A stretch of 64,000 bases of DNA from Halichondria panicea. Taxonomy: Eukaryota; Porifera; Demospongiae; Suberitida; Halichondriidae. A program made the translations under genes and the position numbers. The stretch is from the NCBI RefSeq assembly GCF_963675165.1, contig NC_087377.1:14690198-14754197 (forward strand). Direction: 5' to 3'. Positions 1 through 13,130 of this stretch are shown here, piece after piece. How positions within the stretch are numbered: position 1 is the stretch's first letter; each line of letters starts with the position of its first letter. The notes beneath the pieces were generated by a model. The model searched no databases and was not told the DNA's origin. It saw only the letters and a list, made by a program, of their open reading frames with translations.

Positions 1-2813
1 AACAGCATCTATAGCAATAATAATATTCAATCTCTTTAATTAGTCTCACCATCATCATCCCTGACTGTTATTATGGTTTGACCAATATTTCCAACAGACA
101 CTCTTGAGATAGGACTAGAAATGTTTAACACAACAGTGACTGGTATTGGAGACGTCCCGTATATATCATCATCTGCCACTGTCAGCCATATACACGCCCG
201 AGTGTTTGCGTTTGAGTTAGCTGAGAAGATTGAAGAGTCCGATCCTACGTAATTAGAGCAATCACACAAAGACAACAGTATATAGTTTACACACCTCCAC
301 TCCAAGTAAACACAACAGTAATGGGTACACTTGTTCCACCAGATGGACTGTCCAGATTAGCACACACAGCAACCACACCACCCTCGATAGTTGTCATGGT
401 AGGAGTGACAATGGAGACAACAGCATCTACGTGAGTGTAATGCAATTTCTTCAATTCACAATAATCTCACCATCATCATCGTACACATTGATTATGGTGA
501 TACCAGTGGCAGTAACACGATCCTGGTTATCACTCAATGTCACAATAAATGATGCAAGGGGACTTGTGGTCTCAAACAGTTCATCATCGTTCACAGGGTC
601 AGTGTAAGTGATGCATCGTTCAGTAGCTCCACTAGGGAAGGTTACTATGTGTGTACAATAGAGCATAATCCATGCATTTAGTTAACAAGAGTGTATTCCC
701 AAACATACGTGTCTGTTGTCCATTAGGAGATAGGTTTGCTGGAGCAGTGAACTGGACAGTGACTGATTGTTCTAGACCACCTGGGGGCCCAGTGAGTATT
801 GCACAGACAGTGACACCACCATCTCCTTCATTTTGGTCCAAAGTTTCATTCTTCATTTCAATTGTGACATCTGCAGTGGATAAACTAGCAACTCATACAC
901 ACACATGACACTCATACCATCATCATCCCTGACTGTTATTATGGTTTGGTTTCTTGTTCCAACAGACACTCTTGAGTTGAAATTGCTTATCATAACAGCA
1001 ACTGGAGACGTCCCGTATATATCATCATCTGCCACTGTCAGTTGCATACACACCTCAGTGTTTGGGTTTGAGTTAGCTGAGAAGGTTTCAATGCTTGATT
1101 CTACATAATTAGAGCAATCACACAAAGACAACAGTATATAGTTTACATACCTCCACTCCAAACAAACACAACAGTGATGGGTACACTTGTTCCACCAGAT
1201 GGACTGACCAAATTAGCACACACATAAGCCACACCACCCTCGGTAGTTGTCACGGTATCATTGACCATGGAGATAACAGCATCTACAGCAATAATATCAT
1301 AGTAAATAATGTAACCTCTTCAACGTCACAGTCTCACCATCATCATCGTTGATAGTAACCATTGTCACTGTGTTTGTCAGATACAATCTTTCTTGATCAT
1401 CCATTTTGCTGAGGGTAACAGTCTGCATCAACACTGGACTTCTTTGGTACACATTGTCAATAGTAACTTTGATAGTCAGGCACTGGGTATCTTCCACAGA
1501 AGAGTTGGCAGGGAAGGTGAAGTCAACTAAGTGAAAGAAATAAAATAACAAGACAAAGTGAATCTGAAGACGAAGCATCATGCGAGATATCTAGATCAAC
1601 TGACTACTATTGAGTGTTATAAATATCTCTTTCTCTGTCCCTCCCACTGGAGAGTCTAGTCTAGCACACACTGAGACATCACCATCTCCTTCATTCTGCA
1701 TTATTATTGTGTTCACTAGCGATACTACAGCTCCTGTAAGAAGCAAGGGAAATATTTTAACCTTGTGCCCCCAAGTTTTCACTTTTATATTGCATGCCCT
1801 TCCAATATAAAAGTGAAAACTCAGCCTGGGACTGAGGATAAGTAAATCTGTAATTTCTAACTTACTATCCCCATCCCTAATGCAAACAGTTTTCTGTGCC
1901 CCAAGTCTGACCCTCAGATTAGCACTGGCATCAATTGACAGGTTCACACCAAATACCTCGTTATTCTCATAAATAAGGTCTATTCTTGCTCGAATAATAA
2001 TCATACAAACTTGTGATTCATTCGAAGTTAATGTTGCGTCCTTTGTAACATGTTTATAATCCATGTTCGAGGCTGTAAATAGTGGATCATAAAAATGTTA
2101 CAAGCTGTACTGTATTTTACTTACTTGCTGCCTTTGGATCGTCTTGCAGTTCGCTAGTAGCTACTTGCACCACCACCTCTCTCTCACTAATGGTTGCACC
2201 ACTGACTGAAACACACACCTCAACAGATTGCCCTTCTGCCACAAGAATAACACCTTCTATATTTTCTCCCGCTGAGGTTGTAAACTTTACCATCACCACT
2301 GCAAAAAGTATCAACTAATAATTGGCAAAACTTTGCATTATTACACCTTCATCATCCATTTCTGTGATAGTTGCAGTACTTGGATCTGTCAGTACAATAT
2401 CTGACGGAGTTGGGTTCACAAGAACAAGATTCAGTGTAAGTATCTGACTATCAGTTTCATAAATGTCATTGTCTGTGGCAGTAACCATCCAACAATCAAT
2501 AGTAGTAGTGTCATTCAGATGCAATGTGTTTGCAGGAACATCAAGTTCTCCTATAATTATACATTCATTCAAATTAACAGAGTAACTGCTTACCTGCCGG
2601 AGTGACTGATAGTCCCACCTCTACACTATCTCCAGGGTCCAGTATAGCCTCCACACAGACTGACAAACTGCCTCCCTCCATTACTATCTGAGATTCACTA
2701 CCACTGCAAAAGCTGACTGTTCCAGCTGCACTGCACTGACTGAGAGTGCCGCATAGCAACACCACAATCATGCTCTTAGTTACAAGTACCATCATATCTA
2801 TGCCATAACACAA
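1..2813 (-). CDS. Secreted multi-Calx-beta protein, 5' part (gene continues past the left edge)
   Basis: Predicted exons, 5' to 3': 2813-2594, 2550-2347, 2298-2125, 2072-1866, 1733-1608, 1526-1338, 1282-1151, 1100-918, 870-709, 644-471, 426-295, 244-50, 8-1 (partial). Every junction has GT-AG ends and is phase 1. Exon 1 gives a signal peptide (MVLVTKSMIVVLLCGTLSQC, cut probably after CSA). Each Calx-beta domain is split over two exons; the second half carries the D-x-x-Y acidic turn and ends in DDDG or similar. Six full domains and the start of a seventh are present. Calx-beta domains bind Ca2+ in Na/Ca exchangers, integrin beta-4 and sponge aggregation factors. The product is probably secreted and extracellular. 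No transmembrane or wreath/VWD part is in view, so an aggregation-factor identity is inference. The start could be Met at 2813 or one of the next Mets; the frame is the same. Confidence 0.85.
295..1282 (-). repeat. Duplicated Calx-beta exon pair
   Basis: Exons 7-8 (1282-918) and 11-12 (426-50) are near copies at protein level. Both have the block SPSGGTSVPITVVF in the first exon and LTVADDDIYGTSP then TIITVRDDDG in the second. Intron sequences next to them (for example the ACAAAGACAACAGTATATAG stretch near 270 and 1125) are also shared, so the duplication was at DNA level and recent. The partial exon at 1-8 begins like exons 7 and 11, so the pattern probably continues leftwards. Confidence 0.8.
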
Positions 2814-3540
2814 CGAGTAATAAGTAACTAAGAAAGTAATGGAAACAGTAGATGTGATCTATATGCAGTGAATAAGCTGCATATTTGATGCTAACATTTT
2901 GATTCCAGTACAGAAAATGAAATGATAATAATACAAGAGCAGATGGTAAAGATCATAATAACAACAAACAATGACAACATAAAATGATATCTATAGAAGT
3001 CATGCATGGTTGTGGTAAATTATACTGGATAAGACACATATAACATACATGTACACTAACAGTAACATTTTTGTTCTCACAGTCTCGTCTACATGTATAT
3101 CTGAAAGATAGCCATAATCATGATAGCCTCGAATCTGGGCCGATCAAAATACCAAATTTTGTCAGATGTCAATACTGAATCGTCAGCTAAAACGAAACAA
3201 AACGAGATTGATTCTAACTAACTGCACACACCAATAGGATGAATATGTATTGGACATGAGGCAATGACATGTCAGCGCACTTCGTTTTGTAACTGAGGAT
3301 GATGACATCACACTGACATGCTTCAGAGTCACCAATCACTTCGGGAGAACTTAGGTAAGTTGGAATAGTTTTCTGTTTGTGTTAGATAGAGAAAGTGAGT
3401 GACCGCTGGCCTCAAGTGCTCTGGCTAGCTAACTTCTGGATAACTAGCTAACTAGGTATATAGAATGAGCAGTCTATCACTGTCTTATTGATGAATAAAA
3501 GAGAAGGAGAACAGGTAAATAGCAGTTTTCTGCCATTTGC
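2814..3540. other. Intergenic; contains one dispersed repeat copy
   Basis: No coding exon seen. About 3118-3226 is a ~100-bp repeat starting TAGCCTCGAATCTGGGCCGA; a close copy lies at 39968-40065. This spacer holds the upstream region of the Calx-beta gene, but I see no clear TATA box. Confidence 0.5.
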
Positions 3541-3548
3541 ATGCGCTT
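3541..3548. repeat. Target-site duplication, left copy (ATGCGCTT)
   Basis: Identical to 13559-13566 and directly outside the inverted terminus GTAGGACC. Confidence 0.88.
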
Positions 3549-3824
3549 GTAGGACCAGAAAGCCAGAAATCGGAAAAAGCGGAAGTGAAGAGTAAATGAG
3601 TGGGCGTAGCAGGGCAATGCATTCCAAGGTTAACCCTTGACTTTGTGCAGATGTAATGAGATGCTCTTGCCTGATCACTCTACTAGTATCAGTGTAAGTA
3701 AGTAGAAAGCTGGCCAGCCTAGTTTTAAGAGTCAGGTAAGTAGACTCTTCATTCTCTTCATTGTCTGCAGTATAGACTCGATAATATGGCTAGCTACTTG
3801 CACATGTCTGCAGTAGACTCTAGC

Positions 3825-3880
3825 TAGCCTCGACTCCAGCCCCTTGAATAGCCTTTCTCAGCGGCTTGGAATCGAGGCTA
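3825..3880. mobile_element. 56-bp miniature element with TAGCCTCG termini, 9-bp target duplication
   Basis: TAGCCTCGACTCC at the left and GGAATCGAGGCTA at the right form inverted ends. It is flanked by GACTCTAGC on both sides (3816-3824 and 3881-3889). The matching place in the other arm of the foldback element (13311-13319, complement) has only one copy of the 9-mer and no insert, so the empty site is in this window. A 9-bp duplication is usual for Mutator-like elements. Confidence 0.8.
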
Positions 3881-4029
3881 GACTCTAGCTAGCTACATGC
3901 ACAATGACTGAATGAATTATGTCTGTACATGCACAGAGCTAGATTTTGTGTGAATTTAACATTATCATTTTTTAAGGTGTGTTAATTCAGCCAGTCACCT
4001 AACTCCTACTTTATACTCCCCAATTTATT

Positions 4030-5400
4030 GTCCTGAGGTTATTTGGCTCTACTGAAACACGCCGAGCCACTTTTCTGACTTTCTGAGAGCCATGATTCGA
4101 GAACGGGAACTGGAATAATTATGTTCAGTCCTGATATAATATAGACAAGCACGTATCAGCCAATAAGTTATGTTGAAATACTCAAGTTACTTTAATCGAC
4201 TGGAACTTGCTAAGAAGCTTTTCTGACTTTCCGAGAGCACTGATTCGTTAACAGGAACCCTGAAAATAATATATTCAGTGCTGGACTAGACATGCATGCA
4301 GATATCAGCCAGTATTTGATATAAATTATACTCAATTCTGAGGTTACTTTAATCGACTGGAACTTGCTGAGCAACTTTTCTGACTTTCCGAGAGCTGTGG
4401 TTCGTTAACGGGAACCCTGAAAAATAATATATTCAGTGCTGGTCTATAGACATGCATGCAGATATCAGCCAGTATGTTGATATAATTATACTCTTCTGAG
4501 GTTACTTCAATCGACTGGAACTTGCTGAGAAACTTTTCTGACTTTCCGAGAGCTGTGGTTCATTAACAGGAACCCTGAAAAATAATAATTATATTCAATG
4601 CATGCTGGTCTAGACATGCATGCATGCAGATATCAGCCAGTATGTTGATATATACTCTTCTGAGGTTACTTTAATCGACTGGAAGTTGCTGAGAAACTTT
4701 TCTGACTTTCCGAGAGCAGTGCTTAGTAAACGGAACCCAGAAAATATATTTAATGCTGGTCTTAGACAAGCAGGTAGCAGCCAATACGTTGATACACTCT
4801 TCTGAGGTTACTTTAATCGACTGGGAACTTGCTGAGCAACTTTTCTGACTTTCCGAGAGCTATGGTTCGTTAACGGGAACCCTGAAAAATAACATATTCA
4901 GTGCTGGTCTAGACATGCATGCAGATATCATGCAGCCAGTATTTGATATAATTATACTCAAGTTTACAATTCTGAGGTTACTTTAATCGACTGGAACTTG
5001 CTGAGCAAGAACTAGCTGAGAAACTTTTCAGACTTTCCGAAAGCAGTGCTTCGTAAACGGAAACCCAGAAAGTATATTTAGTGCTGGTTTTAGACCAGCA
5101 GGTATCAACCAATACGTTGATACACTCTTCTCGGGTTAATTTAATCGACTGGGAACTTACTGAGCAACTTTTTAGACTTTCCAAGAGCATGCAGTGATTC
5201 GTAAACGGAACTTGACCCTGAAAATGTTCAGTATACTGTTCTTAGACAAGCATGTATCAACTAATACCTATAATTATAATTATACCCAAGTTTACAATTC
5301 TGAGGTTACTTTAATTGACTAGAACTTATTGACTTTCCAAGAGCAGTGATTCGTAAACAGAAACCCTGAAAATTAATTTTGTTGAAACACCCCTTAATAA
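4030..5400 (+). repeat. Left-arm tandem repeat, about 9 units of ~160 bp
   Basis: Units share TTTCTGACTTTCCGAGAGC, then a near-palindrome GGTTCGTTAACGGGAACC, then ATTCAGTGCTGGTC and ATATCAGCCAGTATGTTGAT. Cores lie near 4072, 4222, 4378, 4538, 4697, 4845, 5031, 5173 and 5332. The outer and inner copies are the most diverged. Confidence 0.9.
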
Positions 5401-6169
5401 TAACATTACAAGGTAAATTCTATACCAGGATCCAACACAGTAATGATACACAAACAATCTTCATTATATAGTCAAGTCCTGTTGTGTATAATTATATTAT
5501 AGTCTACAGCTATACAATATAGATGTAGGTATATGGATAAGCAGGACGATATCATGAAGTAGGCAGATGATGCTGCAATACTAGAGATTGAAGAAGATAT
5601 AAGAGTGAGCGAGGAATACTCATAATGTGCTGAATCAGAGGTATACAGGCATATATAGTTACAACATAAACTGTCAATGTGTACAATGTGTTAATTACGT
5701 AATGGTTATGCAATGTTTACTACGTTTATAGTTTTAGTTTTGTGGTAATACGTGCCAGGCCAGTTTCTTAAAATAATCGTCCCCATATTGGAAGGCAAGC
5801 ATATCCCTACCAACGATTGGAGCGCCCCAATGATAAAGGCTTACTACCATACACATATACCGTGACAATCTGTCAGTGGGTGAAATTGAAACCCATTAAC
5901 CAACCAGAAAGAAAAGCGCATGTGTTACGTACAGAAGAAAAAGGATGCCATCGAAGGGAGATTAAAAAGAAATTCGAGCATTAGAGGTGCAAAAATAATT
6001 ATATCAATAGTTCCTGACTCAACCAGAAAATCAAATTAAAGGAAGATTTGAGAAAACCATGCTTTAATAATTACGTCCAGTGCAATCCTTAGCGTCAAGT
6101 TCTAATGAGCATGATAGACTATCCTGCATGTAGACATATAATTTAGGTACAATTGCAAGTGGATAATGT

Positions 6170-8150
6170 CTTGCGCATTGATGTCTTTTCGGAGTATCTC
6201 ATTTTGCACAAAGCAACAAAGCAATCAGCAGTTGCGTCTCCAGATTTTTTTTGCTGATTTTCAATTTTTGTTGATTTTGGATTTCTGGTTCGGCTTGAGT
6301 GTGAAAGACGTTCTGAGTTGTGTGTGTCACTATGACGCTGAAAGTGAAAATTATTCGAAGCAGTGCTATATAATTATACTGAGACATCTCAATCCCAGCT
6401 AGGGCAAGGTAACTGCATGCATAAATTGTTTTATGCTGTAATAATTAACAATGTGCATTCTATATATATAATTATATAGATCTGCTATAACTGCAATGCT
6501 GTTTAATTTAGGAACCAATAGATTCTGTGAGGTCAGTTGGTATCTGTACACATTGATGGTGTCCTGCATGCATGTGTCCTATGAGCATTATTTATAGAAG
6601 AATAGAGTTTGATAATGTCTTCGTTCTTGATGTAATCTGCTGAAGATGTCATGATCAGGTCATTTATGCATATTATATGGGAACATGCAGATAAAAAATT
6701 TCAGTAGTTTTAAGCATCTAATAGTGTCATACAATTTGTCTCACTTTTTTCAAAACTCAGCTAGTGTATATTTAAATAATTATATAGGGCATACTCTTTC
6801 AAACTGGAAAAGCTCTGTTACCTGTACTGTGTGCATGCATGCATGTGAATAGCATTACACACTATTGGTGAACTGATAATTATATGAAAATTATGGCTAA
6901 GTGCATGTTACACATGTATACCCATGGCTATAACTATGCCATGGTATTATGTGAGATACCGTATATACGTATTGTGCTAGAAATAATATAGTTACTATAT
7001 CATTAATATAGCACTATACATTAACGGCAAGAGTATAAATAATATAAGAAGAGAAGAGTGTCGAACTACCAATACCTCTATACACAAAACTGTGCACAAA
7101 GTAACGTGATATCCTGTCAATTGCGCAAGCTTGCGCACACATTACGCAACGCACAGAATTTGTTAGCAGTGAGTAAAGAGTGGAAGTGAAGAGGATCAAC
7201 CCGACTATTGTCTCTATTTATGATTTTTGGGAAAAAATCGTCTTCTATCAGTGTGCAGTGAGCAGCTCTGAACGTTGAACGCAAACGAATATAGCTAGAA
7301 TCAGATGTCATTGTACATGCACCCCTAAAAACGTCACGGTTAACATTTTCTAGGAGATTACTAGTAAGTTTACAGTATACTTCATCACGTGCGCGAGTCA
7401 TGTTACTTTGTGTATGATGCCGCTGAGTAAAAATTGTAATGGACAAACACATAACATTATAGGCAGATTGTTAACACTAGCTATAGTTCTGGTAAGTTCT
7501 TATGCATGCAGTTCACGATACATCTGTTACAAGGGCATAGGTATAGTGGATTTAGAGAACAGCTTCTTGGGGTTGGCTGCTAGAGTTTTTGCTATAGGTT
7601 TGTGTCATAATCAATTTTAGGATCAGGGATTGGTTTTGTAATTGCAGTTCCTCTAGTTTGCATAGCTTGATAGTAGTGTATATTTCCTTAACCCATGCAA
7701 GTTTTTAACGTTATGTCTTATTCCTTGGTGAACCAGTTAAGGACGCTTTTGTGGCCGTTGCATGTCTGTATATACAATAGCTGATGTTGTCTGTTTTTAG
7801 TTCTATATGAATAGGCAGTTTTAACATAATTATTGGGAGGGTTAGGGAGATGATTGGGTGGAAGTACTGCTGAAGTTATAATTATAGCTTGAATTGTAAA
7901 AAAAAGGTTACTTGTGGATCAAATAGGCGGATTATAACTATAATTATAGTTGGCTGTGAGAGAGAATAAAACCAAGAAGTGGTCGTCGGAGTATAGTTAT
8001 ATATGGTTGATCCACTATACCGGCCTCTCTTGGTGTATCTGTTAAAATATATAAATCTAGAATATTGCCCTATATATGTGTGAGGGAGGCTATCAGTTGG
8101 ATAATTAAGTTTCAACGACACAACATTATTTTAACAGCCCCGGCCATATT
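6170..8150. other. Centre of the foldback element, no identifiable gene
   Basis: This ~2-kb stretch lies between the inverted arms. It contains ORFs of 78, 111 and 70 codons with no motif I recognise, and AT-rich spacers. A GTAAGTTC donor-like site (about 7491) followed by CATGCAG hints at a spliced transcript, but I cannot support a gene. Confidence 0.4.
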
Positions 8151-9529
8151 AATTAAAGCCTGTCTGGTATGTACGTTGTATTATTATCTTGCTTTGTATG
8201 CCTACGGGATAGTCCATGCATAATGCTTATTATGAACTTGATGCTATAATTATATAAGGATTGCTTGAATGCATTGGATGGTTTATTCTCAAATCTTCCT
8301 TTGATTTTCTGGTTGAGTCGAGAACTATTGATATAATTATTTTTGCACCTCATCTTCGCTAATGCCAGAACACTTCATGGAATCTCTTTCTTTGACAGAC
8401 TTTTCGTCAATGGTTGAAACACCTGTGGCTTGGTGTATTTAATTATAATTATGGTGTAAACAAATTATTGACATAATTATTCATTTTACATACTGACAGA
8501 TTAATTGTCACGGTATGGTCACGGTACGGCCACGACAGTAGTAAGTCTTTTTTATTGGGGCGCTCCAATCTTTGGTAGAGATATAATTATGCTTGCCTTC
8601 TATAAAATGTAAGCAACATAAATTACTGTGTCAGGAAGTGCTTTGGATGCACCAGAATCACCTGCGGGGGGCTTCAGCCTCACCCCCATTTTCCTATCGC
8701 CTATATAATTATATAGGCCGGCCTTGCATTACAGCTATATAGGACATATAATTATATCTAGAGACGATGGTGTACAATCTACAAGCTTAACTATAGCGAT
8801 TATCATCTACTTGCAATGTAGTTTATGTTGTAACTATATACGCCTGTATTTATCCAGTGAGAGTTTTCCTCACTCTCTCTCATAACTGTCTTTCAATCGC
8901 AGCATCACCACTGCCTACTTCATTGTCACTGCATGCTCGTCCATATACCTATTGTATATAGGACTGGTGTAGACTACGTATATATACACTGCCAGGACTG
9001 AGGATTGTTTGTGTATACTGTTTTGCATGGATCCTGGTATAGAATTTAGTCTACACCCATGACACACACTATATTATATCAAATTATCAAGACAATACAC
9101 AGTAATACATCTATTCAAGCAAAACCTATAGTAATTAGCTGCTGACAACACACTATATATAGATGCATGCATGGTCATGCAACAAACCAGGTACACACCA
9201 GTCTATCAGCCCAGCAAAATGAAATTATATAGTATAGAGTCTACGTATAGTCCTATACACTTTGATTCAATCTCTATAGCCAGAACTCAATATAGTTTCT
9301 CATGATTGAATCTTCTGTCACGAACTTACTCAAAAGGCTATCTTTGCACTGAGCCGTGAACAATAATCTTGCATCTAGTGAAATATTGTAATCAACATTT
9401 GAATTACTGCCCATGGAACGTCAAGAGTCGTTCTATAGTTGAGTAAAGTAACAATAACTGAAGGTATGGATGGACTGACTGCCTGCATTGCTTGTCCGAG
9501 AAATGCTTTTTATGAATTACAGTTGAATC

Positions 9530-12500
9530 ACTACTCATGGAAAGTCTGAAAAGTTGCTCCAGGATCGAAGTTCCATGCAGTCGATTAAAGTATAGCCTCA
9601 GAATTGTAAACTTAGGTATATCAACATAATTATTGGCTGATACCTGCTTGTCTATATAGGACCAGCACTGAATATATTTTCTGGGTTTCCGTTTACGAAT
9701 CACTGCTCTCGGAAAGTCAGAAAAGTTTCTCAGCAAGTTCCCAGTCGATTAAAGTAACCTCAGAAGAGTGTATCAACGTATTGGCTGCTATACCTGCTTG
9801 TCTAAGACCAGCACTAAATATATTTTCTGGGTTTCCGTTTACGAAGCACAGCTCTCGGAAAGTCAGAAAAGTTGCTTAGCAAGTTCCAGTCGATTAAAGT
9901 AACCTCAGAATTGTAAACTTGAGTATATATCAACATACTGGCTGATATCTGCATGCATGTCTATAGACCAGCACTGAATATGTTATTTTTCTGGATTCCC
10001 GTTAACGAACCACTGCTCTCGGAAAGTCAGAAAAGTTGCTTAGCAAGTTCCAGTCAATTAAAGTAACCTCAGAATTGTAAACTTGAGTATATATCAACAT
10101 ACTGGCTGATATAATTATATCTGCATGCATGTCTTTATACAAGCACTGAATATGTTATTTTTCTGGATTCCCGTTGACGAACCACTGCTCTCGGAAAGTC
10201 AGAAAAGTTGCTTAGCAAGTTTCAGTCGATTAAATTAACCTCAGAATTGTAAACTTGAGTATATATCAACATACTGGCTGATATCTGCATGCATGTCTAT
10301 AGACCAGCACTGAATATGTTATTTTTCTGGATTCCCGTTAACGAACCACTGCTCTCGGAAAGTCAGAAAAGTTGCTCAGCAAGTTCCAGTCGATTAATTA
10401 AAGTAACCTCAGAATTGTAAACTTGAGTAAAAAAATTATATCAACATACTGGCTGATATCTGCATGCATGCATGTCTAGACCAGCACTGAATATATTATT
10501 GTTCAGGGTTCTCGTTAACGAACCACTGTTCTCGGAAAGTCAGAAAAGTTGCTCAGTAAGTTCCAGTCGATTGAAGTAACCTCAGAATTGTAAACTTGAG
10601 TATATATATCAACATACTGGCTGATATCTGCATGCATGTCTAGACCAGCACTGAATATATTATTTTTCTGGGTTCCCGTTAACGAACCACTGCTCTCGGA
10701 AAGTCAGAAATGTTGCTCAGCAAGTTCCAGTCGATTAAAGTAACCTCAGAATTGTAAACTTGAGTATATATCAACATACTGGCTGATATCTGCATGCATG
10801 CATGTCTAGACCAGCACTGAATATATTATTTTTCTGGGTTCCCGTTAACGAACCACTGCTCTCGGAAAGTCAGAAATGTTGCTCAGCAAGTTCCAGTCGA
10901 TTAAAGCAACCTCAGAATTGTAAACTTGAGTATATATCAACATACTGGCTGATATCTGCATGCATGTCTATAGACCAGCACTGAATATGTTATTTTTCTG
11001 GATTCCCGTTAACGAACCACTGCTCTCGGAAAGTCAGAAAAGTTGCTTAGCAAGTTCCAGTCAATTAAAGTAACCTCAGAATTGTAAACTTGAGTATATA
11101 TCAACATACTGGCTGATATATATCTGCATGCATGTCTATATACCAGCACTAAATATGTTATTTTTCTGGATTCCCGTTAACGAACCACTGCTCTCGGAAA
11201 GTCAGAAAAGTTGCTTAGCAAGTTTCAGTCGATTAAATTAACCTCAAAATTGTAAACTTGAGTATATATCAACATACTGGCTGATATCTGCATGCATGTC
11301 TATAGACCAGCACTGAATGTGTTATTTTTCTGGATTCCCGTTAACGAACCACTGCTCTCGGAAAGTCAGAAAAGTTGCTCAGCAAGTTCCAGTCGATTAA
11401 TTAAAGTAACCTCAGAATTGTAAACTTGAGTATATATCAACATACTGGCTGATATCTGCATGCATGCATGTCTAGACCAGCATTGAATATATTATTTTTC
11501 AGGGTTCCCGTTAACAAACCACTGCTCTCGGAAAGTCAGAAATGTTGCTCAGCAAGTTCCAGTCGATTCAAATAACCTCAGAAGAGTATATATCAACATA
11601 CTAGCTGATATCTGCATGCATGTCTAGACCAGCACTGAATATATTATTTTTCTGGGTTCCCGTTAACGAACCACTGCTCTCGGAAAGTCAGAAATGTTGC
11701 TCAGCAAATTCCAGTCGATTAAAGCAACCTCAGAATTGTAAACTTGAGTATATATCAACATACTGGCTGATATCTGCATGCATGTCATATGTTATTTTTC
11801 TGGATTCCCGTTAACGAACCACTGCTCTCGGAAAGTCAGAAAAGTTGCTTAGCAAGTTCCAGTCAATTAAAGTAACCTCAGAATTGTAAACTTGAGTATA
11901 TATCAACATACTGGCTGATATATATCTGCATGAATGTCTATATACCAGCACTGAATATGTTATTTTTCTGGATTCCCGTTAACGAACCACTGCTCTCGGA
12001 AAGTCAGAAAAGTTGCTTAGCAAGTTTCAGTCGATTAAAGTAACCTCAGAATTGTAAACTTGAGTATATATCAACATACTGGCTGATATCTGCATGCATG
12101 TCTATAGACCAGCACTGAATATGTTATTTTTCTGGATTCCCGTTAACGAACCACTGCTCTCGGAAAGTCAGAAAAGTTGCTCAGCAAGTTCCAGTCGATT
12201 AATTAAAGTAACCTCAGAATTGTAAACTTGAGTATATATCAACATACTGGCTGATATCTGCATGCATGCATGTCTAGACTAGCATTGAATATATTATTTT
12301 TCAGGGTTCCCGTTAACGAACCACTGCTCTCGGAAAGTCAGAAAAGTTGCTCAGCAAGTTCCAGTCGATTCAAATAACCTCAGAAGAGTATATATCAACA
12401 TACTAGCTGATATCTGCATGCATGTCTAGACCAGTACTGAATATATTATTTTTCAGGGTTCCCGTACGAACCACTGTTCTCGGAAAGTCAGAAAAGTTGC

Positions 12501-13130
12501 TCAGCAAGTTCCAGTCGATTGAAGTAACCTCAGAATTGTAAACTTGAGTATATATCAACATATTGGCTGATATCTGCATGCATGTCTAGACCAGCACTGA
12601 ATATGTTATTTTTCTGGGTTCCCGTTAACGAACCACTGCTCTCGGAAAGTCAGAAAAGTTGCTCAGCAAGTTCCAGTCGATTAAAGTAACCTCAGAATTG
12701 TATATATCAACATACTGGCTGATATCTGCATGCATGTCTAGACCAGCACTGCATAAATATGTTATTTTTCTGGGTTCCCGTTAACGAACCACTGCGGAAA
12801 GTCAGAAAAGTTGCTCAGCAAGTTCCAGTCAATTAAAGTAACCTCAGAATTGTAAACTTGAGTATATATCAACATATTGGCTGATATCTGCATGCATGTC
12901 TAGACCAGCACTGAATATGTTATTTTTCTGGGTTCCCGTTAACGAACCACTGCTCTCGGAAAGTCAGAAAAGTTGCTCAGCAAGTTCCAGTCGATTAAAG
13001 TAACTTGAGTATATCAACATAACTTATTGGCTGATATACTTAATTGCTTGTGTATAGACCAGGATTGAACATAATTATTCCAGTTCCCGTTCTATAATCA
13101 TGGCTCTCAGAAAGTCAGAAAAGTGGCTCG
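9530..13130 (-). repeat. Right-arm tandem repeat, about 23 units of ~160 bp
   Basis: Same unit as the left arm in opposite orientation. Cores (CTCTCGGAAAGTCAGAAA) lie near 9705, 9853, 10020, 10188, 10356, 10533, 10697, 10863, 11027, 11196, 11360, 11529, 11681, 11829, 11997, 12161, 12331, 12481, 12643, 12796, 12957 and 13107, plus a degenerate copy near 9537. Marker variants recur together, which shows a higher-order repeat of about 0.8-1.0 kb. Confidence 0.9.

Noticed and set aside
6166-7620. Small ORFs in the foldback centre as a transposase
   Set aside because: They are 70-111 codons, lack any catalytic motif, and occur on both strands.
9530-13130. Regularly spaced repeats, CRISPR-like at first sight
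   Set aside because: The whole ~160-bp unit repeats, not a short repeat with unique spacers, and the setting is a eukaryotic transposon arm.
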